Source: Brevundimonas sp. PAMC22021 (GTDB taxonomy: Bacteria; Pseudomonadota; Alphaproteobacteria; Caulobacterales; Caulobacteraceae). Taken from it: a DNA stretch of 64,000 bases. The stretch spans positions 1,054,001 through 1,118,000 of the forward strand of contig NZ_CP080376.1 of NCBI RefSeq assembly GCF_019443405.1, written 5' to 3'. The first letter of the stretch is position 1. Every line of letters starts with the position of its first letter. Shown piece after piece: positions 50,309-60,352 of this stretch. The notes under the pieces are model-generated. The model searched no databases. It saw only the letters and a list, made by a program, of their open reading frames with translations, and had not been told where the DNA came from. The position numbers were made by a program, and so were the translations under genes.

Positions 50309-50398
50309 ATGCCGCGTCTGATGAGGGATATGCTGTCGCTTGCATCGTGCGGCGGCTTTGTCTGGATGGTCTGGCAAGCGGCTCTGCTGACGGTCTGA
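50309..50398 (+). CDS. Possible 29-residue membrane microprotein
   Basis: A 29-codon open frame reads MPRLMRDMLSLASCGGF followed by VWMVWQAALLTV. Its basic start and single hydrophobic stretch resemble small membrane proteins often missed by annotation in Caulobacterales. GGGG lies 8 bases upstream of the ATG. It occupies the gap between msrA and dnaE. The frame is short enough to be chance, so the call is tentative. Confidence 0.35.
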   Translation: MPRLMRDMLSLASCGGFVWMVWQAALLTV

Positions 50399-50423
50399 GT
50401 CGCTTCTCCGCATGAGGTGAGCC

Positions 50424-53400
50424 GTGTCCGATCCCGCCAAATCCGGCTTTGTCCATCTGCGGGTGCGCTCGGCCTATTCGCTGCTGGAAGGCGCGATCAA
50501 GGCGAGCAAGATCGGCCGGATGGCGGCCGACGCCGGCATGCCGGCGGTGGCGGTGGCCGACCGCGCCAATCTGTTTGGCGCGCTGGAGTTCAGCCAGACA
50601 GCCAAGGAGGCGGGCGTTCAGCCGATCGTGGCCTGCGCCCTGCCGGTGCTGGGCATCGGCGGCCAAGTCAGCACGCGCTGGGCCAAGACGCCGACGGTCG
50701 TGCTGTTGGCGCAGAACGAGGCGGGCTGGCTGAACCTGTGCGCCCTGTCATCGGCCGCCTACCTCGACGCCGGCGAGATGGCCGAGCCCGGCGTGCCCTG
50801 GAGCATGGTCGCAGCGCGATCCGAAGGGCTGATCCTGCTGTCGGGCGGACCCGACGGGCCGGTCGATCCGCTGTTCGTCCAGGGCAAGGCCGAGGACGCG
50901 CACGCGGCGCTGAGCGCCATGCGCGCGGCCTTTGGCGATCGCTTCTACGTGGAGCTTCAGCGCCACGGCCTGGATGACGAACGTCGCGCCGAGCCGGGGC
51001 TGGTCGGCTGGGCCTACGACAACGACGCGCCACTGGTCGCAACCAACGATGTCTATTATGCCAAGGCGGCGCAGGCGAAATCGCACGACGCCCTGCTGTG
51101 CATCGCCGACGGCGCCTTCACCGGCCAGGAGGAGCGCCGGCGGATCACCGGCGAGCACTGGTTCAAGTCGGCGGAGGCGATGCGCCAGCTGTTCGCCGAC
51201 CTTCCCGAGGCGTGCGACAACACCTTGGATATCGCGCGCCGCTGCGCCTTTCTGGTCAAGACGCACAAGCCAATCCTGCCGCGGTTCGACACCGGCGCAG
51301 GACGATCCGAGCCGGACGAGCTGGCGCACCAGGCGCGCGAGGGTCTCAAGGTCCGGCTGACGGAGGTCACGCCGGCGGCTCCGGAAGAGGAGTACTGGGC
51401 CCGGCTGGAGTGGGAAGTCGGCATCATCCAGCAGATGGGCTTTCCCGGTTACTTCCTGATCGTCTCCGACTTCATCAAATGGGCCAAGCAGCACGGCATC
51501 CCCGTGGGACCGGGCCGGGGATCGGGCGCCGGATCGCTGGTCGCCTGGGCCCTGACCATCACCGACCTTGATCCCTTGCGATTCGGCCTGCTGTTCGAGC
51601 GGTTCCTGAACCCCGAGCGGGTGTCCATGCCCGACTTCGACATCGACTTCTGCCAGGAGCGGCGCGAGGAGGTGATCGACTACGTCCAGGACCGCTACGG
51701 CAAGGACCGGGTCGCCCAGATCATCACCTTCGGCACGCTGCAGGCGCGCGCGGTGCTGCGCGACGTCGGCCGCGTTCTGCAGATGCCGCTGGGGCAGGTG
51801 GACCGGCTGGCCAAGATGGTCCCGGCCAACCCCGCCAATCCGGTGACCCTGGCGCAGGCCATCGATCTGGAGCCCCGGCTGAAGGAGGCGCGCGACGCGG
51901 AAGCCTCCGTCAAGGCGCTGCTGGAAACGGCGCTGGAGCTGGAGGGGCTGTATCGCAACGCTTCGACCCACGCGGCCGGCATCGTCATCGGCGACCGGCC
52001 GCTGACCGAGCTTGTGCCGCTGTACCAGGACCCGCGATCCACCATCCCGGCCAGCCAGTTCAACATGAAGTGGGTCGAGCCGGCGGGCCTGGTGAAGTTC
52101 GACTTCCTGGGGCTCAAGACCCTGACGGTGCTGGACCGCGCGCATGGCTATCTGACGCGCCGGGGCGCCGGGCCGTCGTGGAACCAGCTGCCGCTGGACG
52201 ACGAGCGCACCTATGAACTAATGGCCTCCGGCCAGACGGTGGGCGTGTTCCAGCTGGAATCCCAGGGCATGCGCGACACGCTGCGCAAGATGCGCTGCGG
52301 CTCCATCGAGGAGATCACCGCCCTGATCTCTCTCTATCGACCGGGGCCGATGGAGATGATCGACACCTATATCGACCGCAAGTTCGGCCGGGCCGAGGTG
52401 GACTACCTGCATCCCAGCCTGACAGAGGTGCTGACCGAGACCTACGGCGTCATCATCTACCAGGAACAGGTGATGAAGATCGCCCAAATCCTGGCCGGCT
52501 ATTCGCTGGGCGAGGCCGACCTTCTGCGTCGCGCCATGGGCAAAAAGAAGAAGGAGGAGATGGACTTCCAGCGGGCGCGCTTCGTCAAGGGCGCATCCGA
52601 GAAGTCGGTGTCCGAGAGCCAGTCCGGCGGCATCTTCGATCTGGTGGCCAAGTTCGCGGGCTACGGTTTCAACAAGTCGCACGCGGCGGCCTATGCGCTG
52701 ATCTCGTTCCAGACTGGCTGGCTCAAGGCCAACCATCCGGTGGAGTTCTTCGCCGCATCCATGAGCCTGGACCTGTCGAACACCGACAAGCTGGCGGTCT
52801 TCTACCAGGACGCACGGCGGTTCGAGGTGCCGGTGCGGGCGCCGGACGTGAACGCCTCCAGCGCCGACTTCGACGTGTCGTGGGAGAAGGGGCAGGGCGC
52901 GGTGCTCTATGCCCTGGGCGCCATACGCAACGTGGGACTGGAGGCCATGCGCCACGTGGTGGAGGTGCGCGAACAGGGCGGGCGCTTCGCCGACATCTTC
53001 GACTTCCTGGAGCGGGTCGACCCGCGCTGCGTCAACAAGCGGGCGCTGGAAGGACTGGCCAAGGCCGGCGCCTTCGACAGCATCCATCAGAACCGCCGCC
53101 AGCTGGTCGAACAGGCCGACGTGCTGATGGCCTATTGCCAGAGCGTGGCCGCCGAGCGTGCGTCGGCGCAGGTCAGCCTGTTTGGCGGCGATCAGGCGCA
53201 TGCGGCCAGGCCGCGGCTGAAGAGCGTCGAGCCCTGGGTCGGGCCCGAGCGGTTGGACCAGGAGCTGGCGGCGGTCGGCTTCTACCTGTCCGGCCATCCG
53301 CTGGAAGACATGGAGCCGGCGCTGCGTCGCAAGCGCGTGACCTTCGTGGCCGAGGCCACCCAACGCGCAGAGGCCGGGCACGAGGCCTTCCAGATGGCCG

Positions 53401-53882
53401 GAGTGGTGCGGCGCAAGCAGGAGCGCGCCAGCGCCCGGACCGGCGAGAAGTTCGCCTTTGTCACCTTCTCGGACCCCACCGGCGAGTTCGAGTGCCTGTT
53501 TCCGCCCGAGCAACTGCGTCGCTGCCGCGAGGTGCTGGAGCCGGGCGCCTCCGTTATGGTCAAGGTGCGCGCCAAGGCTTCGGACGGGGAGGTGCGCTTC
53601 TTCGGGGACGACGCGACCCGCATGGAGGGGCTGCTGGACGACGCCGGCATCGGCCTGCGCATCCATGTGTCGGCGCGCTCGGCGGACGCCGCGGCGCTCC
53701 GGGCGCGGCTGGAACGCGCGCGATCGGGCGCCATAGGCAAGGGCGGGGAGGTGTCTCTGATCGCCTCGCTGGAGAAGGGCCGCGAGGTCGAGATGAAGCT
53801 GCCGGGTCGCTACAAGCTGGACGGCGCGTTGCGCGGCGCGCTGAAGTCCGCGCCAGGCGTCGTCATGCTGGAGGACGCCTGA
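50424..53882 (+). CDS. dnaE: DNA polymerase III alpha subunit
   Basis: This 1152-residue replicative polymerase begins with a PHP domain ([16 protein letters not shown]) in which one usual histidine is arginine. The catalytic aspartates are in PDFDIDFC (about residues 402-409) and [11 protein letters not shown] helix-hairpin-helix region ([20 protein letters not shown]) and a C-terminal OB fold (about residues 985-1075) follow. Start is GTG with GAGGTGA upstream. Length matches alphaproteobacterial DnaE1. It stands alone and is followed by a DUF3224 gene. Confidence 0.97.
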   Translation: MSDPAKSGFVHLRVRSAYSLLEGAIKASKIGRMAADAGMPAVAVADRANLFGALEFSQTAKEAGVQPIVACALPVLGIGGQVSTRWAKTPTVVLLAQNEAGWLNLCALSSAAYLDAGEMAEPGVPWSMVAARSEGLILLSGGPDGPVDPLFVQGKAEDAHAALSAMRAAFGDRFYVELQRHGLDDERRAEPGLVGWAYDNDAPLVATNDVYYAKAAQAKSHDALLCIADGAFTGQEERRRITGEHWFKSAEAMRQLFADLPEACDNTLDIARRCAFLVKTHKPILPRFDTGAGRSEPDELAHQAREGLKVRLTEVTPAAPEEEYWARLEWEVGIIQQMGFPGYFLIVSDFIKWAKQHGIPVGPGRGSGAGSLVAWALTITDLDPLRFGLLFERFLNPERVSMPDFDIDFCQERREEVIDYVQDRYGKDRVAQIITFGTLQARAVLRDVGRVLQMPLGQVDRLAKMVPANPANPVTLAQAIDLEPRLKEARDAEASVKALLETALELEGLYRNASTHAAGIVIGDRPLTELVPLYQDPRSTIPASQFNMKWVEPAGLVKFDFLGLKTLTVLDRAHGYLTRRGAGPSWNQLPLDDERTYELMASGQTVGVFQLESQGMRDTLRKMRCGSIEEITALISLYRPGPMEMIDTYIDRKFGRAEVDYLHPSLTEVLTETYGVIIYQEQVMKIAQILAGYSLGEADLLRRAMGKKKKEEMDFQRARFVKGASEKSVSESQSGGIFDLVAKFAGYGFNKSHAAAYALISFQTGWLKANHPVEFFAASMSLDLSNTDKLAVFYQDARRFEVPVRAPDVNASSADFDVSWEKGQGAVLYALGAIRNVGLEAMRHVVEVREQGGRFADIFDFLERVDPRCVNKRALEGLAKAGAFDSIHQNRRQLVEQADVLMAYCQSVAAERASAQVSLFGGDQAHAARPRLKSVEPWVGPERLDQELAAVGFYLSGHPLEDMEPALRRKRVTFVAEATQRAEAGHEAFQMAGVVRRKQERASARTGEKFAFVTFSDPTGEFECLFPPEQLRRCREVLEPGASVMVKVRAKASDGEVRFFGDDATRMEGLLDDAGIGLRIHVSARSADAAALRARLERARSGAIGKGGEVSLIASLEKGREVEMKLPGRYKLDGALRGALKSAPGVVMLEDA

Positions 53883-53947
53883 TGCCCGGGATGGTGATGG
53901 CGCTGTCGCTGCTCGCGACGGGCGTTGAAGGTGGAGGAGGAGCGGAG

Positions 53948-54364
53948 ATGACTCGATCGGCGGCAACGGCGCGGCATGCGACCGGCGAGTTCGACGTCAA
54001 GATCACGCCGGTGGAACCCGGCGCCGACGCATCGGCCGGCGGGCCAGGTCGCATGATCCTGGCCAAGACATTTCGGGGCGGGCTTGAAGCCACGGGCGCC
54101 GGCGAGATGCTGGGCGTCATGAACGCCGAACAGTCCGGCGCCTATGTCGCTCTGGAACGGGTGAATGGAACGCTGGACGGGCGGTCGGGCGGCTTCATGC
54201 TGGTGCATCGCGGCCTGATGGATAAGGGCGCGCAGGAGTTGTCGATCACCATCGTTCCGGGCTCCGGAGACGGCGACCTGACCGGCATCAGCGGCGTCTT
54301 CCACCTGAAGATCGAGGGCGGCCGGCACCTGTACGATCTCGAGTATCGGCTGACGAGCGACTGA
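53948..54364 (+). CDS. DUF3224-family protein
   Basis: This 138-residue protein has HATGEFDVKITPVEPG at the N-terminus and FMLVHRGLMDKGAQELSITIVPGSG in the middle, the pattern of DUF3224, a small beta-barrel family of unknown role. I chose the ATG at 53948 because GGAGGAGGAGCGG lies directly before it and the family usually starts there. An in-frame ATG at 53882, overlapping the dnaE stop, would add 22 hydrophobic/glycine residues. Confidence 0.82.
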   Translation: MTRSAATARHATGEFDVKITPVEPGADASAGGPGRMILAKTFRGGLEATGAGEMLGVMNAEQSGAYVALERVNGTLDGRSGGFMLVHRGLMDKGAQELSITIVPGSGDGDLTGISGVFHLKIEGGRHLYDLEYRLTSD

Positions 54365-54368
54365 AGCC

Positions 54369-54394
54369 GGAACTTCACGGGGGCGTGAAGGGTT
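54369..54394 (+). promoter_or_regulatory. Possible ECF (general stress) promoter of the DUF4142 gene
   Basis: GGAAC and GGTT are separated by 17 bases, near the alphaproteobacterial EcfG/SigT consensus GGAAC-N16-17-CGTT. The spacer forms a 7-base hairpin (CTTCACG with CGTGAAG). It lies 28 bases before the DUF4142 start. Confidence 0.4.
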
Positions 54395-54421
54395 CTGCCT
54401 AGACCATAGGGAGACGTTCCA

Positions 54422-55012
54422 ATGAAACAGATCGCCATCATCAGTGTCGCCTCGCTGGCGCTTCTCGCCGCCTGCAACCAGAACTCGGAAGCGCCCGGTC
54501 AGACCGAGCCGGCCAATGCGGTGCAGGACGCGACGTCCGCCGCCGTGGGTCAGACCTCGGCCGCCACGCTGGGCGCCAACACTGTGGACTCCTACGTGCC
54601 GTCCGCAGCCATGGCCGACATGTTCGAGCTCGAATCCGCCAAGATCGCGAACGAGAAGTCCGCCAACGCGGACGTGAAGGCGCTGGCGGCCATGATCACG
54701 ACCGATCACACCGCCTCCACCGCCATGCTGAAGCAGCGCGCGCCGGCCGAGGCCCCGAACGTCGCCATGCCGACGGCGCTGGACCAGCGTCGCATGGGCA
54801 TGCTGGACAACCTGCGCGCGGCCTCGGCGGCGGACTTCGACCGCGTCTATCTCGATCAGCAGATCGCCGCGCACAACGAGGCCCTGACGCTGCATCGCGG
54901 CTTCTCGGACCACACGGAAACGCCGCAACTGGCCGCCCTGGCCCGCGAAGTGGTCCCCAAGATCGAGATGCACCTGCAACGCGCGCAGGAACTGCGCAAC
55001 GGCATGAACTGA
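54422..55012 (+). CDS. DUF4142 lipoprotein
   Basis: This 196-residue protein has a lipobox LLAAC at residues 14-18. The C-terminal two thirds is all-helical with MADMFELESAKIANEKS and the repeated HTAST/LTLHRGFS pattern of DUF4142, a ferritin-like fold often induced by stress. It is predicted to sit on the periplasmic face of a membrane. A strong terminator follows, so it is a single-gene unit. Confidence 0.88.
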   Translation: MKQIAIISVASLALLAACNQNSEAPGQTEPANAVQDATSAAVGQTSAATLGANTVDSYVPSAAMADMFELESAKIANEKSANADVKALAAMITTDHTASTAMLKQRAPAEAPNVAMPTALDQRRMGMLDNLRAASAADFDRVYLDQQIAAHNEALTLHRGFSDHTETPQLAALAREVVPKIEMHLQRAQELRNGMN

Positions 55013-55034
55013 TCGTCCGATCGGTTACAGGAAG

Positions 55035-55061
55035 AGGGCGGCTCGCAAGAGCCGCCCTTTT
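55035..55061 (+). terminator. Terminator after the DUF4142 gene
   Basis: A perfect 10-base stem (AGGGCGGCTC with GAGCCGCCCT), loop GCAA and a TTT run lie 22 bases after the stop. Confidence 0.9.
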
Positions 55062-55071
55062 CGCATCCAGC

Positions 55072-55100
55072 TTGCCTTGTGGGCCGATCCCGACTACATC
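55072..55100 (+). promoter_or_regulatory. Candidate rpsB promoter
   Basis: TTGCCTT and ACTACATC are separated by 14 bases, with one mismatch to the GCTANAWC -10. It lies about 125 bases before rpsB and would give a long leader. Confidence 0.5.
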
Positions 55101-55123
55101 GGCCCCGCATTTCGCAACGCGGG

Positions 55124-55199
55124 CGTGGCGCGCCTCGGGGAGACATCCCGATCCGCACCATTCCGAGGGTCCATTCGACCTTTAATCGTCCGCGCCACG
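55124..55199 (+). ncRNA. Structured rpsB leader (candidate autoregulatory element)
   Basis: A 9-base stem (CGTGGCGCG at 55124 with CGCGCCACG at 55191) encloses a smaller stem (TCGGG with CCCGA at 55135-55151). The multi-stem form in the leader of a ribosomal-protein operon suits translational feedback by S2, but no homology to a known leader was tested. Confidence 0.35.
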
Positions 55200-55226
55200 T
55201 TTGATCGGAAAAAGGACTGAACGATC

Positions 55227-56111
55227 ATGGCTCTGCCTGAATTCTCGATGCGCACCCTGCTGGAAGCCGGCGCGCACTTCGGTCACCAGACGCACCGCTG
55301 GAATCCGAAGATGGACCGCTACATCTTCGGATCGCGCTCCAACATCCACATCATCGACCTGTCGCAGACCATGCCTCTGCTGCACCAGGCGCTGGTCGCC
55401 GTGCGCGACGTGGCGGCCAAGGGCGGTCGCGTGCTGTTCGTCGGCACCAAGCGCCAGGCCTCGGACCCGGTGGCGGAAGCGGCCAAGCGCTGCGCCCAAT
55501 ACTACATGAACAACCGCTGGCTCGGCGGCACCCTGACCAACTGGCGCACCGTGTCGGGCTCGATCGCTCGCCTGCGCGAGCTGGAAGGCATTCTCGAGAA
55601 CGGCGGCGAAGGCCGGGTCAAGAAGGAGCTGTTGAACCTGCAGCGCGAGAAGGACAAGCTTGAGCTGTCGCTGGGCGGCATCAAGGACATGGGTTCGATC
55701 CCGGACATCATGTTCGTGATCGACACCAACAAGGAAGCGATCGCGATCCAGGAAGCCCGCAAGCTGAACATCCCGATCATCGCCATCCTGGACACCAACT
55801 CCGATCCGGACGGCATCACCTATCCGGTGCCGGGCAACGACGACGCCGCCCGTGCGATCCAGACCTACTGCGACCTGGTCGCCGACGCCGTGCTGGACGG
55901 TCTGGCCGCCGGCGCTTCGGCGCAGGGCATCGACCTGGGCGCGTCGGAGAATCCGGTCGAGCCGATGCTGGCCGAAGCTTCGGCGCCGGTCGAGGCTGAC
56001 GCGGCTCCGGCCGGTACCGAAGGCGCCGCCGACGAACTGCTGGCCAGCGCGGATGCCGCGGCCAATACCGAGGCGCTGGACGCGGTCGAGACCGAGCAGG
56101 CCACGGGCTGA
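55227..56111 (+). CDS. rpsB: 30S ribosomal protein S2
   Basis: This 294-residue protein matches S2 ([20 protein letters not shown] and [19 protein letters not shown]). It binds S1 and the 16S head. After the conserved core (about 240 residues) there is an acidic Ala/Glu/Asp tail of about 55 residues, longer than in E. coli. It starts the rpsB-tsf-pyrH-frr order and has its own promoter and a structured leader. Confidence 0.98.
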   Translation: MALPEFSMRTLLEAGAHFGHQTHRWNPKMDRYIFGSRSNIHIIDLSQTMPLLHQALVAVRDVAAKGGRVLFVGTKRQASDPVAEAAKRCAQYYMNNRWLGGTLTNWRTVSGSIARLRELEGILENGGEGRVKKELLNLQREKDKLELSLGGIKDMGSIPDIMFVIDTNKEAIAIQEARKLNIPIIAILDTNSDPDGITYPVPGNDDAARAIQTYCDLVADAVLDGLAAGASAQGIDLGASENPVEPMLAEASAPVEADAAPAGTEGAADELLASADAAANTEALDAVETEQATG

Positions 56112-56152
56112 TCGCCTTTATCGGGCGGCGCCCGCGCTGTCGGCGCCGCCTG

Positions 56153-56191
56153 TTGAACTGTTACACGGCCGGGCTAAGTCAGTCCGGCCGT
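56153..56191 (+). promoter_or_regulatory. Promoter-like element with embedded hairpin upstream of tsf
   Basis: TTGAACT and GCTAAGTC are separated by 13 bases, one mismatch from the Caulobacter -10. ACGGCCGG (56165-56172) and CCGGCCGT (56184-56191) form a perfect 8-base inverted repeat around the -10. It could be a tsf promoter, a terminator/attenuator of rpsB, or both. Confidence 0.5.
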
Positions 56192-56221
56192 TCCCGCATA
56201 CGAATCCCATAGGAGAAGAAC

Positions 56222-57163
56222 ATGGCCGAGATCACTGCCGCCCTCGTGAAGGAGCTTCGCGAGCGTTCGGGCGTCGGCATGATGGACTGCAAGAAGGCCT
56301 TGCAGGAAAACGACGGAAACATCGAAGCCGCCATCGACTGGCTGCGCGCCAAGGGGCTGTCCAAGGCCGCCAAGAAGGCCGACCGCGTCGCCGCCGAGGG
56401 CCTGGTCGCCGTCGCCTCGCGTGAAGACGGCAAGGGCGAAATCGCCGCCGCCATCGAGTTCAACGCCGAGACGGACTTCGTCGCGCGCAACGACCTGTTC
56501 CAGGGCGCGGCCAAGCGGTTCGCCGAACTGGGCCTGGAGCATCACTCCATCGAGGCGCTGCACGGCGCCGAGCTGGAAACGGGCAAGACGGTCCAGAACG
56601 AAGTGACCAACATGATCGCCACCATCGGCGAGAACATGCAGCTGCGTCGCGCCGCTCGCCTGTCGGTCGAAGAGGGCGTGGTCTCGACCTACGTCCACAA
56701 CGCCGTGTCGCCGGGCGTCGGCCGCATCGGTGTGCTGGTCGCGCTGGAAGGCGCGGGCGACAAGACGGCGCTGCGTGAGCTGGGCCGCAAGATCGCCATG
56801 CACGTGGCCGCCACCTCGCCGCTGTCGCTGAACACCGACGACCTGGATCCCGCCGCGATCGAGAAGGAACGCCAGGTCCTGACCGAAAAGGCCAAGGAAG
56901 AAGGTCGTCCGGAAAACATGATCGACAAGATCGTGTCGGGCCAGATCGCCAAGTTCCAGAAGGACGTGGTGCTGACCAAGCAGCCGTTCGTCATGGACCC
57001 GGATGTGACCATCGAGCAGCTGGTCGCCAACTCGGGCAAGGAGCTCGGCTCCGCCAACCTGAAGCTTGCCGGATTTGTTCGCCTGGCTCTGGGCGAGGGC
57101 GTGGAAAAGGTCGAAGGACCGGACTTCGCCTCGGAAGTCGCCTCGATGATGGGCGGTCAGTAA
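56222..57163 (+). CDS. tsf: Elongation factor Ts
   Basis: This 313-residue factor exchanges GDP for GTP on EF-Tu. It has the UBA-like N-terminus ([21 protein letters not shown]) and the contact motif [11 protein letters not shown]. The GGAGAAGAAC site lies before the ATG. It follows rpsB by 110 bases with a hairpin/promoter element between. A Caulobacter-type repeat separates it from pyrH. Confidence 0.98.
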   Translation: MAEITAALVKELRERSGVGMMDCKKALQENDGNIEAAIDWLRAKGLSKAAKKADRVAAEGLVAVASREDGKGEIAAAIEFNAETDFVARNDLFQGAAKRFAELGLEHHSIEALHGAELETGKTVQNEVTNMIATIGENMQLRRAARLSVEEGVVSTYVHNAVSPGVGRIGVLVALEGAGDKTALRELGRKIAMHVAATSPLSLNTDDLDPAAIEKERQVLTEKAKEEGRPENMIDKIVSGQIAKFQKDVVLTKQPFVMDPDVTIEQLVANSGKELGSANLKLAGFVRLALGEGVEKVEGPDFASEVASMMGGQ

Positions 57164-57172
57164 GGTCCAGAT

Positions 57173-57306
57173 TATCCTCCCCATCTGCGATGGGGAGGGG
57201 ACCGCGAAGCGGTGGAGGGGTGACGGTCCAAAACCGGACAAACCCCTCCGTCTCGGCGCTGTGCGCCGATCCACCTCCCCGTGCGCTTCGCGAACAGGGA
57301 GGAGAA
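57173..57306. repeat. Palindromic intergenic repeat (Caulobacter-type)
   Basis: Between tsf and pyrH lies a 134-base element that starts TTATCCTCCCCATCTGCGAT and ends with the near-complement GGGAGGAGAA. Inner parts such as CCGCGAAGCGGTGGAGGGG and CCACCTCCCCGTGCGCTTCGCG also pair. The wording is that of the dispersed intergenic repeats seen throughout Caulobacteraceae genomes. Only one copy is in this window. It can fold into a long hairpin. Confidence 0.8.
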
Positions 57307-57330
57307 ATACGCATTCGGGCGCGTTCGGCT

Positions 57331-57359
57331 TTGAAGGCCGGCGCGCCCTTCGTTTATAT
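57331..57359 (+). promoter_or_regulatory. Candidate pyrH promoter
   Basis: TTGAAG and TTATAT are separated by exactly 17 bases, ending 48 bases before the pyrH ATG. It separates pyrH transcription from rpsB-tsf. Confidence 0.6.
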
Positions 57360-57407
57360 GGAGCCGCCCGATTCCCGCGCGGCGCCGCAGTTCACGGATT
57401 ATCCTGC

Positions 57408-58145
57408 ATGCCCGACGCCCCCGCCGAGTTCCGCTACAAGCGCGTGCTGCTGAAGGTGTCCGGCGAGGTGCTGATGGGCGATCAGTCCTTTGGCGTCGAC
57501 ATGAAGACGGTGGACGTGGTGGCTGCGGCTGTGGCCGAGGTGGTCCGCGAGGGCGTCGAGATCTGCCTGGTGATCGGCGGCGGCAACATCTTTCGCGGTC
57601 TGTCCAAGGCGGCGGCGGGGATGGAGCGGGCCCAGGCCGACTACATGGGCATGCTGGCGACCATCATGAATGCGCTGGCGATGCAGTCGGCGCTGGAGAA
57701 GATCGGCGTCTCCACGCGGGTCCAGAGCGCCATCCCAATGGCTGCGATCGCCGAGCCCTACATCCGCCGCCGCGCGCTGAGGCACCTGGAAAAGGGCAGG
57801 GTTGTGATCTTCGCGGCCGGCGTCGGCGCGCCCTTCTTCACGACCGACTCGGGCGCGGCCCTGCGCGCGGCCGAAATGGGCTGCGACGCGCTGCTGAAGG
57901 GCACCAGCGTGGACGGCGTCTACACGGCCGATCCCAAGAAGGACCCGTCCGCCACCCGCTATGAGACTCTGACCTACCAGGACGTGCTGGCCAAGGACTT
58001 GCGGGTCATGGACGCATCGGCCATCGCCATGATGCGCGACACGGGCATACCGATCGTGGTCTTCTCCATCCGTGAGGATAAGGCGATCCGCCGGACCCTG
58101 ACGGGCGAAGGCACGTTCACGGTCATCACCGATACGCCGGCCTGA
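57408..58145 (+). CDS. pyrH: UMP kinase
   Basis: This 245-residue hexameric kinase phosphorylates UMP to UDP. It has [14 protein letters not shown] at the N-terminus, [10 protein letters not shown] and DADALLKGT-like segments ([19 protein letters not shown]) for ATP and UMP binding. The ATG at 57408 is chosen by the family N-terminus. It lies 35 bases before frr, consistent with co-transcription. Confidence 0.97.
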   Translation: MPDAPAEFRYKRVLLKVSGEVLMGDQSFGVDMKTVDVVAAAVAEVVREGVEICLVIGGGNIFRGLSKAAAGMERAQADYMGMLATIMNALAMQSALEKIGVSTRVQSAIPMAAIAEPYIRRRALRHLEKGRVVIFAAGVGAPFFTTDSGAALRAAEMGCDALLKGTSVDGVYTADPKKDPSATRYETLTYQDVLAKDLRVMDASAIAMMRDTGIPIVVFSIREDKAIRRTLTGEGTFTVITDTPA

Positions 58146-58180
58146 CCGCCGGAAGACTGCCAGAAGAGGACGCTTACGCC

Positions 58181-58738
58181 ATGGCCAAGCCTGACCTGAA
58201 AACCTATCGCGATCGTATGGACAAGTCGGTCGCCGCGCTGAAGGACGACTTCGCAGGGCTGCGCACCGGGCGGGCTAACGCCGGACTGCTGGATCCCGTG
58301 CAGGTCGAGGCCTATGGCTCGACCTCGCCGCTGAACGCGGTGGCGGCCATCAGCGTGCCGGAGCCGCGCATGATCTCGGTCAGCGTCTGGGACAAGGGCA
58401 TGGTGGTTTCGGTCGAGAAGGCGATCCGCGCGGCGGGCCTGGGCCTGAACCCGATCGTGGACGGCCAGACCCTGCGCATCCCGATCCCGCCATTGACCGA
58501 AGAGCGCCGCAAGGACCTGGTCAAGCTGGCCGGCAAGTACGCTGAGCAGCAGAAGATCGCCGTGCGCAATGTCCGCCGCGACGCCAACGACGACCTGAAG
58601 AAGGCCGAAAAGGCGTCCGAGATCAGCCAGGACGAACAAAAGAAGATGGAGACCGAGGTCCAGAAGGACACCGACGCCGCCATCAAGCGCATCGACGAGA
58701 CCTTGAAGGCCAAGGAACAAGAGATCATGCAGGTCTGA
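58181..58738 (+). CDS. frr: Ribosome recycling factor
   Basis: This 185-residue protein splits the post-termination ribosome with EF-G. It shows the RRF features [43 protein letters not shown] and the C-terminal coiled helix. Length is normal. AGAGGA precedes the ATG. It follows pyrH and precedes uppS by 34 bases. Confidence 0.98.
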   Translation: MAKPDLKTYRDRMDKSVAALKDDFAGLRTGRANAGLLDPVQVEAYGSTSPLNAVAAISVPEPRMISVSVWDKGMVVSVEKAIRAAGLGLNPIVDGQTLRIPIPPLTEERRKDLVKLAGKYAEQQKIAVRNVRRDANDDLKKAEKASEISQDEQKKMETEVQKDTDAAIKRIDETLKAKEQEIMQV

Positions 58739-58772
58739 GGCGAATGAGGCCGGGCAAGGGACGCTTATCACG

Positions 58773-59534
58773 ATGACGGCCACGACCGCCGCGCCTCTTG
58801 CCGGCTCGCGTCCTGCGGGTCCGCGCCATGTCGCCCTGATCATGGACGGCAACGGGCGATGGGCCAAGCAGCGCGGCCTGCCGCGCGCCATGGGGCACCG
58901 CGAGGGCGTCCAGGCCCTGAAGCGCACGATCCAGGCGGCGCCCGATCTCGGCATCGAGTGTCTGACGGTGTTCGGCTTCTCGACCGAGAACTGGGCGCGG
59001 CCGGAAGAGGAGGTGTCCGACCTGATGGGGCTGGTGCGCTCCTATGTGGCCAGCGACCTGAACCGGCTGGATCGCGAAGGGGTGCGCCTGCGCATCCTGG
59101 GGCGGCGGCGTGGACTCCCGAGCGACATCGCCGCCATCATCGAGCGGGCCGAAGCCCAGACGGCGAACAACGACCGCTTCCTGTTGCAGGTCGCCTTCAA
59201 CTACGGCGCCCGGGCCGACGTGGTGGACGCGGCCCAGAAGCACATCGACCGGCTGATGGCGGGCGAGCCGGTGGGGCCGATCACCGAAGAGGCGCTGCAG
59301 GGCAACCTGGCCACTTCGGCCGCGCCGCCGCTGGACCTGATCGTGCGCACGTCGGGCGAGCAGCGGCTGTCGAACTTCCTCCTGTGGGAGGCCGCCTATG
59401 CCGAGTTGGTGTTCCAGGACATCCTGTGGCCCGACTACGGCCCCCAGGCGCTGGCGGAGGCGGTGGCGCAGTTCGGCGGGCGTGAGCGTCGTTATGGCGG
59501 GCTGCAGGCGGCGCCGGCGCGCGTGGCGGGCTGA
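58773..59534 (+). CDS. uppS: Isoprenyl transferase (undecaprenyl diphosphate synthase)
   Basis: This 253-residue cis-prenyltransferase makes the C55 lipid carrier for peptidoglycan. It has the catalytic aspartate in [19 protein letters not shown] and the terminal [21 protein letters not shown] short N-terminal extension (about 16 residues) precedes the core. It overlaps cdsA by one base (TGATG). Confidence 0.97.
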   Translation: MTATTAAPLAGSRPAGPRHVALIMDGNGRWAKQRGLPRAMGHREGVQALKRTIQAAPDLGIECLTVFGFSTENWARPEEEVSDLMGLVRSYVASDLNRLDREGVRLRILGRRRGLPSDIAAIIERAEAQTANNDRFLLQVAFNYGARADVVDAAQKHIDRLMAGEPVGPITEEALQGNLATSAAPPLDLIVRTSGEQRLSNFLLWEAAYAELVFQDILWPDYGPQALAEAVAQFGGRERRYGGLQAAPARVAG

Positions 59535-60352
59535 TGGCGATCAAGGTCGGGGACATCGGGCTGAGAACCGCTTCGGCCGTCGTGCTGGCCCCGGCGGCCG
59601 TGCTGGCGACCTGGGCGGGCGGCGTCTGGTTCCTGGCCCTGATGGTCCTCGCCTGTGTGCTGCTAGCCGCGGAATGGGCGATGATGAGCGCGCCGGCCGC
59701 CTGGCGCGCCGTGGCCGCCGCCGTGGCGCTGGGCCTGATCGCCGGCGTGGTCAGCGCGCATTTCGGCGTCATGTCGGTGGCGTTCGTCATGCTGGTGTTC
59801 GGCGCGGCCGCCGCAGGGCTTTACGCCCGCAGCCGGGGCCAGGAAGCGGTCAACGCCGCCTATGGCGTGCTTTATCTCGGCTGGCCGGCGGTGCTGTTGA
59901 TCTGGCTGCGCGACGTCGACAATCCCATCGGCCTGCATTGGACGGTGCTGGTGTTCGCCGTCGCCTGGGCCTCCGACATCATGGCCTATCTGGTCGGCTC
60001 GTTGCTGGGCGGGCCCAAGCTGTGGCCGCGTTTCTCGCCCAACAAGACCTGGTCCGGCTTTGTCGGCGGGCTGCTGGCCGGCACGCTAGCGGGAGCGGGG
60101 ATGGCGGCGTGGCTGGAAATGGGGCGGCTGAACGTGTTCTGGGGCGCGGCTCTGGGGCTGGCTGCGGCGTTGGCGACCATGGGCGGGGACCTGTGGGAAT
60201 CGGCGCTGAAGCGTCGGTTTGGGGTCAAAGACGCGGGATCGCTGATCCCCGGCCATGGCGGGCTGCTGGATCGGGTCGACGGCATGATGTTCGCCGTGGT
60301 CGTCGTGTCGGCCGGACGGCTGATCGTCCTGATGCTGGAGCGCGGCGCATGA
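59534..60352 (+). CDS. cdsA: Phosphatidate cytidylyltransferase
   Basis: This 272-residue inner-membrane enzyme makes CDP-diacylglycerol for phospholipid synthesis. It has about seven helices and the signature ending [20 protein letters not shown] and [12 protein letters not shown]. Its start overlaps uppS and its stop overlaps dxr (ATGA), showing tight coupling of carrier lipid, phospholipid and isoprenoid genes. Confidence 0.96.
   Translation: MAIKVGDIGLRTASAVVLAPAAVLATWAGGVWFLALMVLACVLLAAEWAMMSAPAAWRAVAAAVALGLIAGVVSAHFGVMSVAFVMLVFGAAAAGLYARSRGQEAVNAAYGVLYLGWPAVLLIWLRDVDNPIGLHWTVLVFAVAWASDIMAYLVGSLLGGPKLWPRFSPNKTWSGFVGGLLAGTLAGAGMAAWLEMGRLNVFWGAALGLAAALATMGGDLWESALKRRFGVKDAGSLIPGHGGLLDRVDGMMFAVVVVSAGRLIVLMLERGA

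Noticed and set aside
57173..57306. Palindromic block as a CRISPR or IS end
   Set aside because: There is a single copy with inner palindromes, no transposase, and no repeat-spacer pattern; it fits a dispersed intergenic repeat.
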